Below are positions 40,986 to 51,196 of a stretch of DNA of 64,000 bases, in pieces (the stretch's first letter is position 1; each line of letters opens with the position of its first letter). The position numbers were made by a program, and so were the translations under genes. The notes beneath the pieces are model-generated. The model saw only the letters and a program-made list of their open reading frames with translations, ran no database searches and was not told the DNA's origin. Location of the stretch: contig OX337238.1 of the NCBI GenBank assembly GCA_946965045.2, positions 806,001-870,000 of the forward strand. The letters are read 5' to 3'. The DNA is from Epithemia pelagica. Taxonomy: Eukaryota; Bacillariophyta; Bacillariophyceae; Surirellales; Surirellaceae.

Positions 40986-42902
40986 CTAACTTGTCCGTTT
41001 CGTCGTCGTCCTTGTCGTCGTGGATGCCGCCGCAGCTTCGGCCTGGGCCGCCGCATGGCGCAACAAGGGGGGACAATGGGTATCCCGGAACCACGTTTCC
41101 ACCACGGTCAAGGCTCGTGTCACAATTCCTACGGTTTCGTCTTCCTCTTTCGCAGCCCCGTTCGACGCCGCCGACGACACAACCCAACCACGGTTTACCA
41201 AGGAGGATCCCTTAAAGCACTTTTGATAACTTCGAGTCCTCCATCTGTGATACTCCTGATACAAGCGTCGGATCCAATGCAATTGCGTCAAGACGTGCAA
41301 GTACCCTGGAACCGACAAGCTGCTTTCCAAAGGACCTGTGGAGGCTACTGCTGCTGCTGCTGCTGTTGGTAACAGGGTGGTGGAACCCGCGGCGTGAGGC
41401 GTGACGATGGTCCTGGAACAGTCGGCACCACTGCGAAGTCTCAACAACGACGACGACGACGACGAAGGACGGCGGAAACTGATACGAGAGGATGACACGG
41501 GATCCGTCGTGTTCCTGTCGTTGTTGGTGCGAGTCGTACATGTTCTAGGTTTTGGGTCGTGTTGCACCTTGTTGTGAAGCCATACTTCCGCTTGATGGGC
41601 CAGGCAGGCCTCATCACTACTCCACGACAATGATGACGACAATTCCAAATGTTCCAAATTGGGAGCCTGTTCGAGACTATGCCAAAAGGACAAGAACCAA
41701 AACAACCAGTCTTCTTCTTCTTCCTCCATGTGGTGGTCCTTGTGGCCCTTGTCGTCCTTCTTGGGATTGGTGTGGTTCTGCCAGGGTGGAGGACCAAACA
41801 AGATGGATTGCCAAGGTCCCTGGAGGGTCAACGAGTGCAAGGATACCCCATGACGGGTCAACACATTGAGCCAGGCACGAGTCAATGCTGCGGCGTGTGG
41901 TTGTGGCACTACCCGGTTGTCGTCGAGGGGCCCACTGGCAGCATGCCAGACAATGGATTCCAAGGCCACATATGATGATGATGATAAGAGTTGCAATCGT
42001 GCCCGTACGGCACCCAGAGGGGCCGGATCCAGAAATTCCACATGACGCAAAGGACAACAACACGACGACACGGATGACGACGAGGCATGCTGAGCGCTCC
42101 ATGCAGTGGTCCAATCCATCAAGAAGCGACAGACAATATCCTTATGAAATGTGTCGTCCTCCTCCTTGTCCAGCGTATCCTGTTGGTGGCGATTGTGGTG
42201 GGAACTTGGTGATTCGTGCTGTCGTTGTTGTTGTGGCCGTCGTAGCAAAAATACGACACGAGAGAGTTGGACGTGAGATACCAAAAGATGAATCCATTCC
42301 TTCCACAAACGCCCCGAATCGTGATTGGCAAATTGGAGCCAATCCTGGGAACATCCATCGAGTTGCAGTGTCGTTGTCGTGGACCCATGAATGGCGTCTT
42401 TCACTTGAGTCCAGTCTTGCAGGGGAACGGCCCAGACCGCGGCGGCCGTGCGTCGTCGCACCGTCGTAGAATCCACACAAAGGGTCATGCGACGACAGGA
42501 TTCGGCGGCACCCAAGGGACGGGTCCAATAAAAGACAAAGGGACACGACGACGAAAAAGACGACGACAATTGTGGAGGAGACTGTGGATTGCTCACGGGA
42601 GACGATCCATAGCGATTCCGCAACAAGGATCGTCGTTTCTTCTTGGACGGGGAGCATGTTGCTGCAATAGGTGGTGGTGGTGATGATGATGATGAGGAGG
42701 AGGATGGTGTTGGTCGTTGCGAGGACGACGACGAGGAGTGGATTTGGTTGTTCCACGGAGTCATCGTTTGTTTCATCTTGTGTGTGTGTTCTCTGGGGGA
42801 AGGATCGATATGCTGCTGTTGGTCCGACCAAGGAGGAGAAGAAGAATGGATTCGAATCAGAATTGTGTTGCAATTGTGGCTGAGGTTGTTATAGTGGTCC
42901 AT
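40986..42902 (-). CDS. Low-complexity protein with LRR-like segments
   Basis: The frame is open back to a TTG, so I start at the first ATG, 42902 (638 residues); ATG 42776 (MKQTMTPWNN) is an alternative. The protein has Ser, Pro, Gln and His tracts (for example eight serines in a row), and a middle part with leucine-rich spacing: LRHVEFLDPAPLGAV, VSLHSLTLQGPWQSI, APNLEHLELSSSLSW. This suggests F-box- or LRR-type folding, but no clean repeat count can be given. It ends with an Ala/Thr-rich tail. The long uninterrupted frame and sensible tail support a gene. Confidence 0.6.
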   Translation of the reverse strand: MDHYNNLSHNCNTILIRIHSSSPPWSDQQQHIDPSPREHTHKMKQTMTPWNNQIHSSSSSSQRPTPSSSSSSSSPPPPIAATCSPSKKKRRSLLRNRYGSSPVSNPQSPPQLSSSFSSSCPFVFYWTRPLGAAESCRRMTLCVDSTTVRRRTAAAVWAVPLQDWTQVKDAIHGSTTTTLQLDGCSQDWLQFANHDSGRLWKEWIHLLVSHVQLSRVVFLLRRPQQQRQHESPSSHHNRHQQDTLDKEEDDTFHKDIVCRFLMDWTTAWSAQHASSSSVSSCCCPLRHVEFLDPAPLGAVRARLQLLSSSSYVALESIVWHAASGPLDDNRVVPQPHAAALTRAWLNVLTRHGVSLHSLTLQGPWQSILFGPPPWQNHTNPKKDDKGHKDHHMEEEEEDWLFWFLSFWHSLEQAPNLEHLELSSSLSWSSDEACLAHQAEVWLHNKVQHDPKPRTCTTRTNNDRNTTDPVSSSRISFRRPSSSSSSLLRLRSGADCSRTIVTPHAAGSTTLLPTAAAAAVASTGPLESSLSVPGYLHVLTQLHWIRRLYQEYHRWRTRSYQKCFKGSSLVNRGWVVSSAASNGAAKEEDETVGIVTRALTVVETWFRDTHCPPLLRHAAAQAEAAAASTTTRTTTKRTS

Positions 42903-43248
42903 ACACTGACAGTGTGGTGGACCGTGATCTCGTCGTCGTCCAAAAACGGTCGTACTACGTGGTTTCCCCCCGAAAGTCGTTCGAGGCAGTATCCAACAAG
43001 AGTGAGGTCTACTATTCCAGGGCTTGATATCTAGATCGTCTCCGTTCAAACAAACCCAAGGTAAAACAGAACAGCGCAAAAAGAGAGACGATGATGCGAT
43101 GTGGGGCGGAGAGGACCGGAAAGGAGGCAGATCATTTTTAGGGGGTAGAAAGCCACCCTTCTTTTATAAATCTGGGGGCACCCCTCAATCATCGCGTCAT
43201 TTTTGTTGTGCGGGCTTCTTCACTCCAACCACCACCAACCAAACGACA
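42903..43248. other. Divergent promoter region
   Basis: This lies between the low-complexity gene and VMA21. There is a purine-rich stretch near 43080-43150 (GGAGAGGACCGGAAAGGAGG). Nothing coding. Confidence 0.4.
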
Positions 43249-44141
43249 ATGGGATTCTCCTTGTAAGTAGCAGCATCAGTCACTTTGGGCCAGTTGTGTC
43301 CACTGCGCGTATGACCTGTGGCATCTATTGGTATTAGATGGACTACAAAGAGAACAAGTTGTGGATGGCTCGCAACGGATCGGAGAGGAGAGACGAGCAC
43401 CAATGACAACGACGACGACAACAACAACGACCGTCACTCCTACCTTACAGGATGATGATTTGTAACCGACCGTCCGAATCTTGGAGGTTCCTAAGGCCTG
43501 CGAATATACATGCAAGGAGAAGGGGCCCGACAACTACAGAGCGACAACCACCAACCAAACTCTGTCAGTGCTGCTGTGGACAACCCAGTCTCGAGTCGTG
43601 ACTGTGGTTCTGGTCAATGGACACACTCTGAAGTTTGTTTTGAAAGAGGATGCATTGGCTGGTTCCTTGTGTGACTGGAACTGCTCCATGAGTTGTGTCT
43701 CTGGTCTTGTGTGTCTCTTTGCAATCTCACATTCTTCATGTTGTTGTTGTATGGTACCTGCCCACGTTTGTCTCGTTATACTCCTTCTCTCTCTCTCTGG
43801 TCGTCTGGATCCTTTTCGTTTCTAGATTGTGGACGGCCGAAAATCGTCCCGTGGGTCAAAAATTGGCCGTGGCCACGGCATTCATGGTCACCTTGCCCGT
43901 GGCCACCTTTTATGCCACACATGCATACATGGTCCAAGTCTTGGACTACAAGTCGTTTGACGCTGACAATTGGGCCGGAGCCGCCGCCATTGTCATGACC
44001 AATCTCATTGTTGGAGGCTACTGTTACATGGCCTTTTGGGAAGATTTGGAAGAGCAACAACAACAAGCAGCAGCAGCAACACGTCACGACAATGATGCCA
44101 GTGTACCACGGGTGGGAATTTACAAACAACGAACCGATTAA
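43249..44141 (+). CDS. VMA21: V-ATPase assembly factor VMA21
   Basis: A 14-base first exon (43249-43262, ATGGGATTCTCCTT) is followed by GTAAGT; exon 2 runs 43826-44141 after TTTCTAG. The 563-base join is in frame and yields 109 residues, close to the ~100 typical of VMA21. The product begins MGFSLLWTAENRPVGQKLAV and has two transmembrane helices: TAFMVTLPVATFYATHAYM and AGAAAIVMTNLIVGGYCYMA, separated by a short loop, then an acidic/Gln-rich tail. VMA21 helps assemble the V-ATPase membrane sector in the ER. The usual C-terminal dilysine retrieval signal is not evident (end IYKQRTD). Confidence 0.82.
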
Positions 44142-45495
44142 GAATCACACACAGGTAGCCAGACGCTATGCTTCAACACAACACGGTTCGAATCGAACCA
44201 CCAAACGTTCTCGTGTGGTGACCATGACGCGCATGTGTGTGTACACTCCAGTTGATCCGTCCAACCGCAATCCACACACACAAGACCACAATGGTTGCCA
44301 ATACGACACGAACCACCACACTGTCCCACGGAAAAGGGTGCCACCAACCGTGCCAATTTCGTTTCACAAGTAATTGATTAGAGATTGTATCTATAGAAAC
44401 ACGCGACAGACAATTGGATAGTCCATCCCACTCGACAGCTGTAACGTTTTGCATGGTTCTCCGTTGTTCGTCAGGAGCTTCTCGACTCCGAAAACAAAAG
44501 TCCATTCTTCATTGTCACCCATAGAACTCATCCTCCAACAAGAGTCTTTCAAGTGCTTCCCATCAAGGCAGTAAAGTGTCAGTTCCTGAAATACTGTGGA
44601 GGAGGCCAAAAATAGACGTTACGCCATTGGAGGTCGGAGCGGTTTCCTTTCGACTCGTGGGCGGGCCGCAGTCCATGTCGAGCACCTCCATCCAAGTTCC
44701 CTCGCCCCAGAGTTCCACGAAATAGCTTCATAAAGAGGTTTGCCATGGCGCAGCCCCCGACAGGCAACTGCGAAATCATCTGGAGCATATGGCTCGAAAG
44801 GTCACAACCCTTGGCGGTCATGATGTACTGCAGGGGTATAGAGTGGTCCTGGAATCGATCTTCCACAAGACGACGGGAAATTCCTTTTCTTCGTCAACAA
44901 GAAAGTACAGAGCTCTGCTATACAGGTTGCTGACTTTGGCGTGTGGTCCTTGGTCCTCCATGGGCTGTCTCTGCACACAAAACCATTTTGTGAGAAAACT
45001 TGTCCCGACGAGCGGACAAGACCCAAATCAAACATTAAGTAGAACTGAGATTTACTATAGCCCCGTAATGAGCGCGTGCCTCATAGAACACATTTGTTCC
45101 GGCCGTTAAATTGTAAGGAACAATTCAATAAGCCCTTGCAGCGAGAACCCAAGGCGGAGGTCCTGAACACTTTTCGGCATTGACCACGACTCCATCCCTT
45201 CCATTTTTTCTCTCAAACGCAATCCTTCACAGAAACTTGTTGCTGGTGTCTCCATCCACCACAACACGAACAGGGACAAGAGACTGAAAAAATGGTCATA
45301 TGAAACCTCGGATTGACGTCGACGTCGTGTCGGGGAGGAGGAACCGCAGACGACCGAGTGAAACCAGAGATTTCCAGTCCAGAATCAACCACTACCCTCT
45401 CTCTCACACAAATCGTCCTCTGTGCATCGTCGTCCACACCCCGACCCACATATCCGATCGACTCACTTCGCCCTTTCGAATATCCCATCAAGACC
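44142..45495. other. Intergenic; possible gene relic on minus strand
   Basis: From 45035 down to 44391 three overlapping minus-strand frames in different phases (ends at 44802, 44579 and 44391) read like pieces of one protein (FQELTLYCLDGKHLKDSCW, GDNEEWTFVFGVEKLL), which could be a pseudogene with indels. I cannot identify a family. GGTTCGAATCGAACC at 44184 is a short inverted repeat, not a tRNA. Confidence 0.3.
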
Positions 45496-48400
45496 ATGAA
45501 AAGAGGTTTATCAAGCAAGAACTGCTGTCTCGGAATCAAACAGAGTCATGTCCTTGTTCTCTTCGTCTTCTTCTTTGTTGCATGGTTGGATTCCGTTCAG
45601 GCCAATGACGAAGAACCCGGAATTTTGACCTTTAGTTCGACCTTTTGCGAAACAGAGGTGGGTCTGTATGAAACGCAAGACTTTGATGCCTTTTTGCAAC
45701 TCCAATTCACGTCCGACATTGACTTGGATGCCCCACCCACATCAACAGCAGCAGCCGCACAAGACGACAGCACAACGGTGCGCCGTCAATTGGAACAAGC
45801 CGTGGGGTTGGCCTATTTGGAATTGATTGCCACGGGATGCGATGTGGCACACCATCGAGCCTTTCGAGGACCGCAAGACTTTCCACCCCAAATCATAAGT
45901 CCCTCGAGTAGTACTACTAGTACTAGTACTACCAAGTCGTTGACGGTCGACGAATCGTCTTCCCCCACCTTTGTCCCTTCCTCGCAGCCTTCTACAAGTC
46001 CTTCTACGACACCTACCACATCCATCGCACCGACCTCATCTCCGTCCACTTCCCAAAATCCCACGGCGACACCCACACGGTCCATGTCACCGACAACTGT
46101 ACCAACAATGTCCCGACAACCCTCCAGTCTTCCCTCCGTGCATCCTTCGCCCGGTCCATCCATTGGGGACGAAGTCATTCTTCCGCAACGAGTCAATAAC
46201 CAAGACGATGATGACAATGATGATGAACAAGAAGAAGGAGACAATGGGCCCCCACAACGACGACGCCTGGTCGAGACCACACGAACCAATTCCGTCTTGC
46301 TTCATTTGAAACTCAAACGTCGCATTCCAGTCGAATCTTCTCCAGGAACCCCACCATCCTTGGCCAATGCATTGGACGACGACAACCACAACAACAGCAC
46401 GGTCCGTCCTTCGGACGATCAAGTACTGGCCTTTTTGGAATCTTCCTTTTTCCCCTTTTGTACCTTGACCGACCTTCGCGAATCGAATGTCTTTGTGCAA
46501 GAGGGAGAATGCGCGGATGGCGAATTTTCGACCAGCAGTCCCTGTCGATGTGCCCGAGATTCCTGCTATTGTCCCCTCGTTTCCAATGATATTCAGGCCA
46601 TGACACAGACACGCTTTCAAACCGTGTTGGAACGTTATTTGCCGCTGGTTGGAGGTGGTGGATCGGATCGGGAACGACGTGACTTGACCACAGTGTCGTC
46701 GTTGGAGAGTCGGTCCTTGAACAGCATTAGTGGCATAGCCCAAGTGTCGGAAATGCAAGAGTTTGCCGAATGTCAAGTGACACGGGTACGTCCATTTGGA
46801 AACTTTATGGATTTTGACTTCACAGAGGAACGACACGCTTACACTCTCTTTTTTTAGACCGTCACGTATCGGATTGTTCACTTGATTAACCAAGATCCCT
46901 TGACGCTTTCCGCCAGTATTCAAGAGACCTTGTTGAATTCCTTGACCAACTTGGTCAATACAGCCAATCGCAACAATTGCGATCTCAACTTCAAGCAGGT
47001 GGTGAGCAGTACCTTGGAATTTCGGGATACACCGTCGTCTTCCCGTCGGCACTTGTTGGACCAAAATGGGGACACGTTGTATACCTACGAATGGATTGTG
47101 GTCGTCGAAGAAGTGGACAATGGCATGGACGGCCAAAGCTTTTATGCTGAGCAAGAACAAGAGACCAATGACAGTCCCACTCCTTCTCCTCCGACGGATG
47201 ATTCGGCGGCGGCTATTGTGATGGTAGATGGTACCCGTCGTTGTTTTTGTCCCAAATTTACCGTCTTGTTAAATCGTGGAATTACCTTTACCGAATACAC
47301 CCACCAAGTCACAGACTTGGTGGAATCCGACAATTTGGTTCCCGGTGCAACCACGTTGGATGCGGTGGTGGAATTGGAGGAACGAACCTGTGGAGGTAAC
47401 ACGGGCTTGGTCGAAAGCAGTACGACCGTTGTCTTTCAACTCGCCGTGGGGTTCAATGCCTTGTCTGAATCCGACAAGGTGGAACTGGAACGGGCCTGTG
47501 TGCGGGCCTACAATCAAGCCAATGCGATTCGAGCCTGTGACGCACAACAATACCGCATCACATCCTGTACCTTGTTGCCCCTCGTTCCACAATTGTCAGC
47601 CGTGGACGACGACAGGCCACTGTCCCTGTTGTCGTCGAATCTAGACGGCACTACCGATGCCCGATTGGATTTCAACTTTTCCTGTGTGGGTTGTGTGGCT
47701 ACCGAATCGCCCTTTGCCACGGAATCGCAAGGACGACAACGTCGTTTGGCCCACACGCATCAAGCCATGATGGCCTATGAAGAGTGGAATCAACGCCAAT
47801 TGTCCGACAACAACCACAATGACACTGCCACGTGCATTTGTCCTCGTGGTGTCGAAGAAACCACGGGGGAGAATCGTCCTACCGTGACGGAATTTGTGAT
47901 TGAATTCAATGTCACGGGTCAAGTCGGCGATGCAGACAATGCCTTGGAAGCCAAGCAAGAGGACTGTGGCACTGGAGTTATCCTGTTTGCGGGAGTCACG
48001 CTGGGCATTACGGGAAACCTGACGGCCCTGACAGAGACCGAAACGACGGCCTTGGAAGCGGTCTTTCGAGAAACTGTCAATGCCTTGAGTATCGAATTGT
48101 GCGATCCCAATTACATTTATGCCTTTGCGACCGCCTTGCAAATTGAGGACAATGGCAGTGACGAAGCCGTCATGGATTTGGGATTTCTGTGTTATGGAGA
48201 GGGTTGTACGACGGCCGACGGGGCCGCTCGGTCGGTCTTTTCCGATGCGTCGGAGGACAACTCTCGCCGCCGCCGCCAAGGCCGTCGACTAGTTGCTCCG
48301 GACACTGCATTGTCGGATGACGACACGAACCGCCGCCCAAAGCTGCACTCCTTGTCCAGAGACCGACAAGAACGGTTGTTGGCGGAATTGATCGAGGTTC

Positions 48401-48645
48401 CTCCCGGCACTTCTTGTTGGTGCGATCGTCAAAGTCAAGGCACAACCGCCATTACGCAAGGCTCGTTCAATGCACGGCTCCAACAAGAAATTGCCGAGAA
48501 TTCCCAACGCTTTCCGACCATTAGTGCTGTCCAAGCTACGGGGTTGGAATCCACATCGGCGGCGTCGACTGTCAGGACTGGCCGGGATGTGGTCCTGTTT
48601 CTCGCGTCAACGTGGTCCATCCTTTTGGTGTACGCCTTGCTATAG
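45496..48645 (+). CDS. Large secreted, probably GPI-anchored surface protein
   Basis: Exons are 45496-46785 and 46858-48645, with a 72-base GT-AG intron (GTACGT, TTTTTTTAG) in phase 0; the join gives 1025 residues. I start at ATG 45496: the residues after it hold a hydrophobic core (VLVLFVFFFVAWLD) cleaved near VQA. A Ser/Thr/Pro-rich mucin-like stretch follows at residues ~140-230. Three or four modules recur, each with a Cys-x-Cys start (CYCP, CFCP, CICP, CWCD), beta-like strands and a helix (FNALSESDKVELERACVRAY; LTETETTALEAVFRETVNAL). The C-terminus is hydrophobic (VVLFLASTWSILLVYALL), as in GPI-anchor signals. It is probably a cell-wall or frustule-associated surface protein; no enzyme motif. 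Confidence 0.8.
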
Positions 48646-49099
48646 ATTGTAGAATGCCATTCCAAAGAATAGAAAGTTACTGCTGCTTCTGTTGTCCATG
48701 CGCATGGTTGGTATTCCCACGCAATCAGAAGGATTGCAGTTTGGTAGTGCAACGCAGTCGGTACGGATTGTGCACTTTGGGCCGGTTGGAGAGAGAGACT
48801 GTTTTGGGGTGGTCCAAACACACACACAGGATGCTTGCGCACACAAAAACGTCCATCCACGATGCTGGAACTGTCCACACTCCACACGCAACTACCACCG
48901 AAGCAAGCACAGACGAAATGACGACACCCCTATGTAGTAGTAGTAATGAGACAGGACAATCCAAGAGAACCATCTCACGCACCCAAACCAATTGTGTAAA
49001 CTATATAGTCGTAACGTCCCAACTACTCGTAACACATGATGTTGTTGTTGTTTTTCGGTCCCTTGCTTGTGTTTAATGTTGTGTTTTTATTTAGGATTC
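48646..49099. other. Convergent intergenic region
   Basis: This separates the 3' ends of the surface-protein and MSI1 genes. Nothing structured was seen beyond a CACACACACAC run near 48820. Confidence 0.4.
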
Positions 49100-50830
49100 T
49101 TATTCCAATTCATGACGAGCCAATCCCTTGGCGTCGTTATCGTCTCCTCCTCCTCCACTGGCTCCAATGCCATCCCAGGCGGTGAGAGAGGGTGTGGTAT
49201 AAATTTCTTCGGCCATGGACCAAATTTGCAAAATGTTATCTTCGGACGTGCTGGCCAAGGTCCAGGGCGCCTGAGGATTCCACGCCACATCCGACACTTT
49301 ACTGGTATGTCCACCATGCAAAAACAAGAGTTCGGGCGGTCCATCGGCGGCATCGTCGGCCGATTGTTCGTGTCCGACGCGGGTCAAATCCCACACGGCC
49401 ACCCGTCGATCGGCCGAACCACTGGCCAAGACAGCTTCATGAAAGGGTGCCCAGGAAATGGTAAAGACATCGTCCGTATGGACATTTTCGAGCGAATGCA
49501 ATTTGGCATCCAAGCGTCGCACGTCCCAAATACCAATGGTTTGATCGGACGAGCCCGTGGCAAAAATGTGTTGATCGAACGGATTAAAGGCCACGGAATT
49601 GATATCGGACAAGTGCGCATCTTTCACGACAAAATGAGCCTGTTGGGGATGGGCCCGATCCCACAAGCAAATGCGACGATCGCCGCCCACACTCACCAAC
49701 AAATTGGGATCCTTGTAATGCCAATCGACATCTTCGACGGTATCCTCGTGACCGCGCAATGTCATGAGCGGCGCCACAGTATTCTGGTGGTTCGTCTTGT
49801 CGGAGGATGATGACGACAGGACGCGCGACACATCCCACACTCGCACCGTCTTGTCTTCACTGGCCGTGGCCAAATGACCGGGATGAAAGACGGACCAAAC
49901 CATGCCATAGCCTTCGCGTTCGTGACCGACACAGACAGCTTGCGGACCGACGGGTGCGGCTACCGTCGAGGTCGACGAGGTCGTCATCAAACTGGGATGT
50001 TTGGAGCGATCCCAAATATAAATGTCGGGATTCGGGCCGCGACTGGCCACGACAAAGGGATTTTGGGGCATGTACCGCGCTCGATTGACTTCGCCGCCAT
50101 GGGGAATCTTGTGATGAATGGTAATCTTGCCCACGGTAGGGGTATCTGGGGCCATGCCATAACCACCCATTTCCCCCTTGTCGTGGTCGTATTCCAAGGC
50201 GGCCGTTGTCGTTGTGGTCGTGGTCGTTGGTTTCGGGGCACGACGCTGCGACGTTGTGGATTTGGCATCGGTCGTTCCATCTCCGTGTTGTTGCTGCTGT
50301 TCCTGTTGTTGTTGTTGTTGTTGTTGTTCGTGCGATGGCAAATGTTGTGGTCGTGGCAAGAGACAGGAGGCCACCATGAGATAATTTTGCTCCCCCGTCG
50401 TATGCGTCCCAATCAACAATTGATGTTCTTCCGTCAAGGATTCGTTGTTGTTGGTATTGTTGTTATTAGTGTTATTAGTGTTGTTTGTGGTACTACTCCG
50501 ACGCGTCGTGGGCAACCATTGACAGGTTAACGAGGGCCATTCCAAGGAATGCGTCATGACATAATCGTACAAGAACGGGGTATTCTTTTTCCACACCTTG
50601 TATTCTTCATCAATCAATCGTTCTTCCAAGACATCGGTCGGCGGCGGCAGGGGGTTGTGAGCCGTCGCCACTGCAGTGGTGGGAGGAGGAGACGCCACGG
50701 CACCGACAGTCGTGCTGTTGGTTGCCATGGGGGTCGTTGTAGTCGTTGTAGGAGCAGTCTTGGGATTGTCCGCCATGGTCGAGAGGTGGGTGTGGTTTTG
50801 GATCGCACGGAAAAATGAGGTTGTCGTCAT
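49100..50830 (-). CDS. MSI1: Histone-binding WD40 protein MSI1/RBBP4
   Basis: The frame from ATG 50830 gives 576 residues, longer than the usual ~425 because of Thr/Asn/Gln-rich inserts. ATG 50776 (MADNPKTAPT) may be the true start. The N-terminal helix typical of the family (RLIDEEYKVWKKNTPFLYDY, then VMTHSLEWPSLTCQWLP) is followed by a WD40 propeller: VNRARYMPQNPFVVASRGP, VWSVFHPGHLATASEDKTVR, DVDWHYKDPNLLVSVGGDRR, NSVAFNPFDQHIFATGSSDQ, TISWAPFHEAVLASGSADRR, DVAWNPQAPWTLASTSEDN. These proteins carry histones H3/H4 in CAF-1, PRC2 and deacetylase complexes in the nucleus. The GluNPF/acidic pocket residues were not checked individually. Confidence 0.94.
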   Translation of the reverse strand: MTTTSFFRAIQNHTHLSTMADNPKTAPTTTTTTPMATNSTTVGAVASPPPTTAVATAHNPLPPPTDVLEERLIDEEYKVWKKNTPFLYDYVMTHSLEWPSLTCQWLPTTRRSSTTNNTNNTNNNNTNNNESLTEEHQLLIGTHTTGEQNYLMVASCLLPRPQHLPSHEQQQQQQQQEQQQQHGDGTTDAKSTTSQRRAPKPTTTTTTTTAALEYDHDKGEMGGYGMAPDTPTVGKITIHHKIPHGGEVNRARYMPQNPFVVASRGPNPDIYIWDRSKHPSLMTTSSTSTVAAPVGPQAVCVGHEREGYGMVWSVFHPGHLATASEDKTVRVWDVSRVLSSSSSDKTNHQNTVAPLMTLRGHEDTVEDVDWHYKDPNLLVSVGGDRRICLWDRAHPQQAHFVVKDAHLSDINSVAFNPFDQHIFATGSSDQTIGIWDVRRLDAKLHSLENVHTDDVFTISWAPFHEAVLASGSADRRVAVWDLTRVGHEQSADDAADGPPELLFLHGGHTSKVSDVAWNPQAPWTLASTSEDNILQIWSMAEEIYTTPSLTAWDGIGASGGGGDDNDAKGLARHELE

Positions 50831-51196
50831 TGGCGCTAAACCCTCATCCCTAGTCTTGAAGCTATCGAATCAAAGTTATAGCTGGATGCCTAATGTTCAT
50901 AGTTCCCGACACAAAGGATATAGAGTCTACGGAAACAATGATTGTCCTGGCCGCTGGGGCCGGATGCCTACGGATGTTATCCCCATCTAGTATTATATGT
51001 TATGGAACCGACCAAGTCGTCTTGGAACTGCTCAGGAATCGTACTTGTTTGTATACAGGTACGAGATTGCTGCCAAACGTCACTATCATCGAATGGCACT
51101 CGAGCATTCCCTCGAGTTGCGGCATGTCCACGCAGTATTCGGCATCCAAACACAGCAGAGTCTTGTGTTTGGGTGGGTGGTTCCGGTCCAGTTTTG
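50831..51196. other. Intergenic, no gene seen
   Basis: This is the promoter side of MSI1 and the 3' end of the poly(A) polymerase gene. No coding signal. Confidence 0.4.

Noticed and set aside
44184-44198. GGTTCGAATCGAACC as a tRNA T-arm
   Set aside because: There is no acceptor stem, D-arm or anticodon arm around it; it is just a short inverted repeat.
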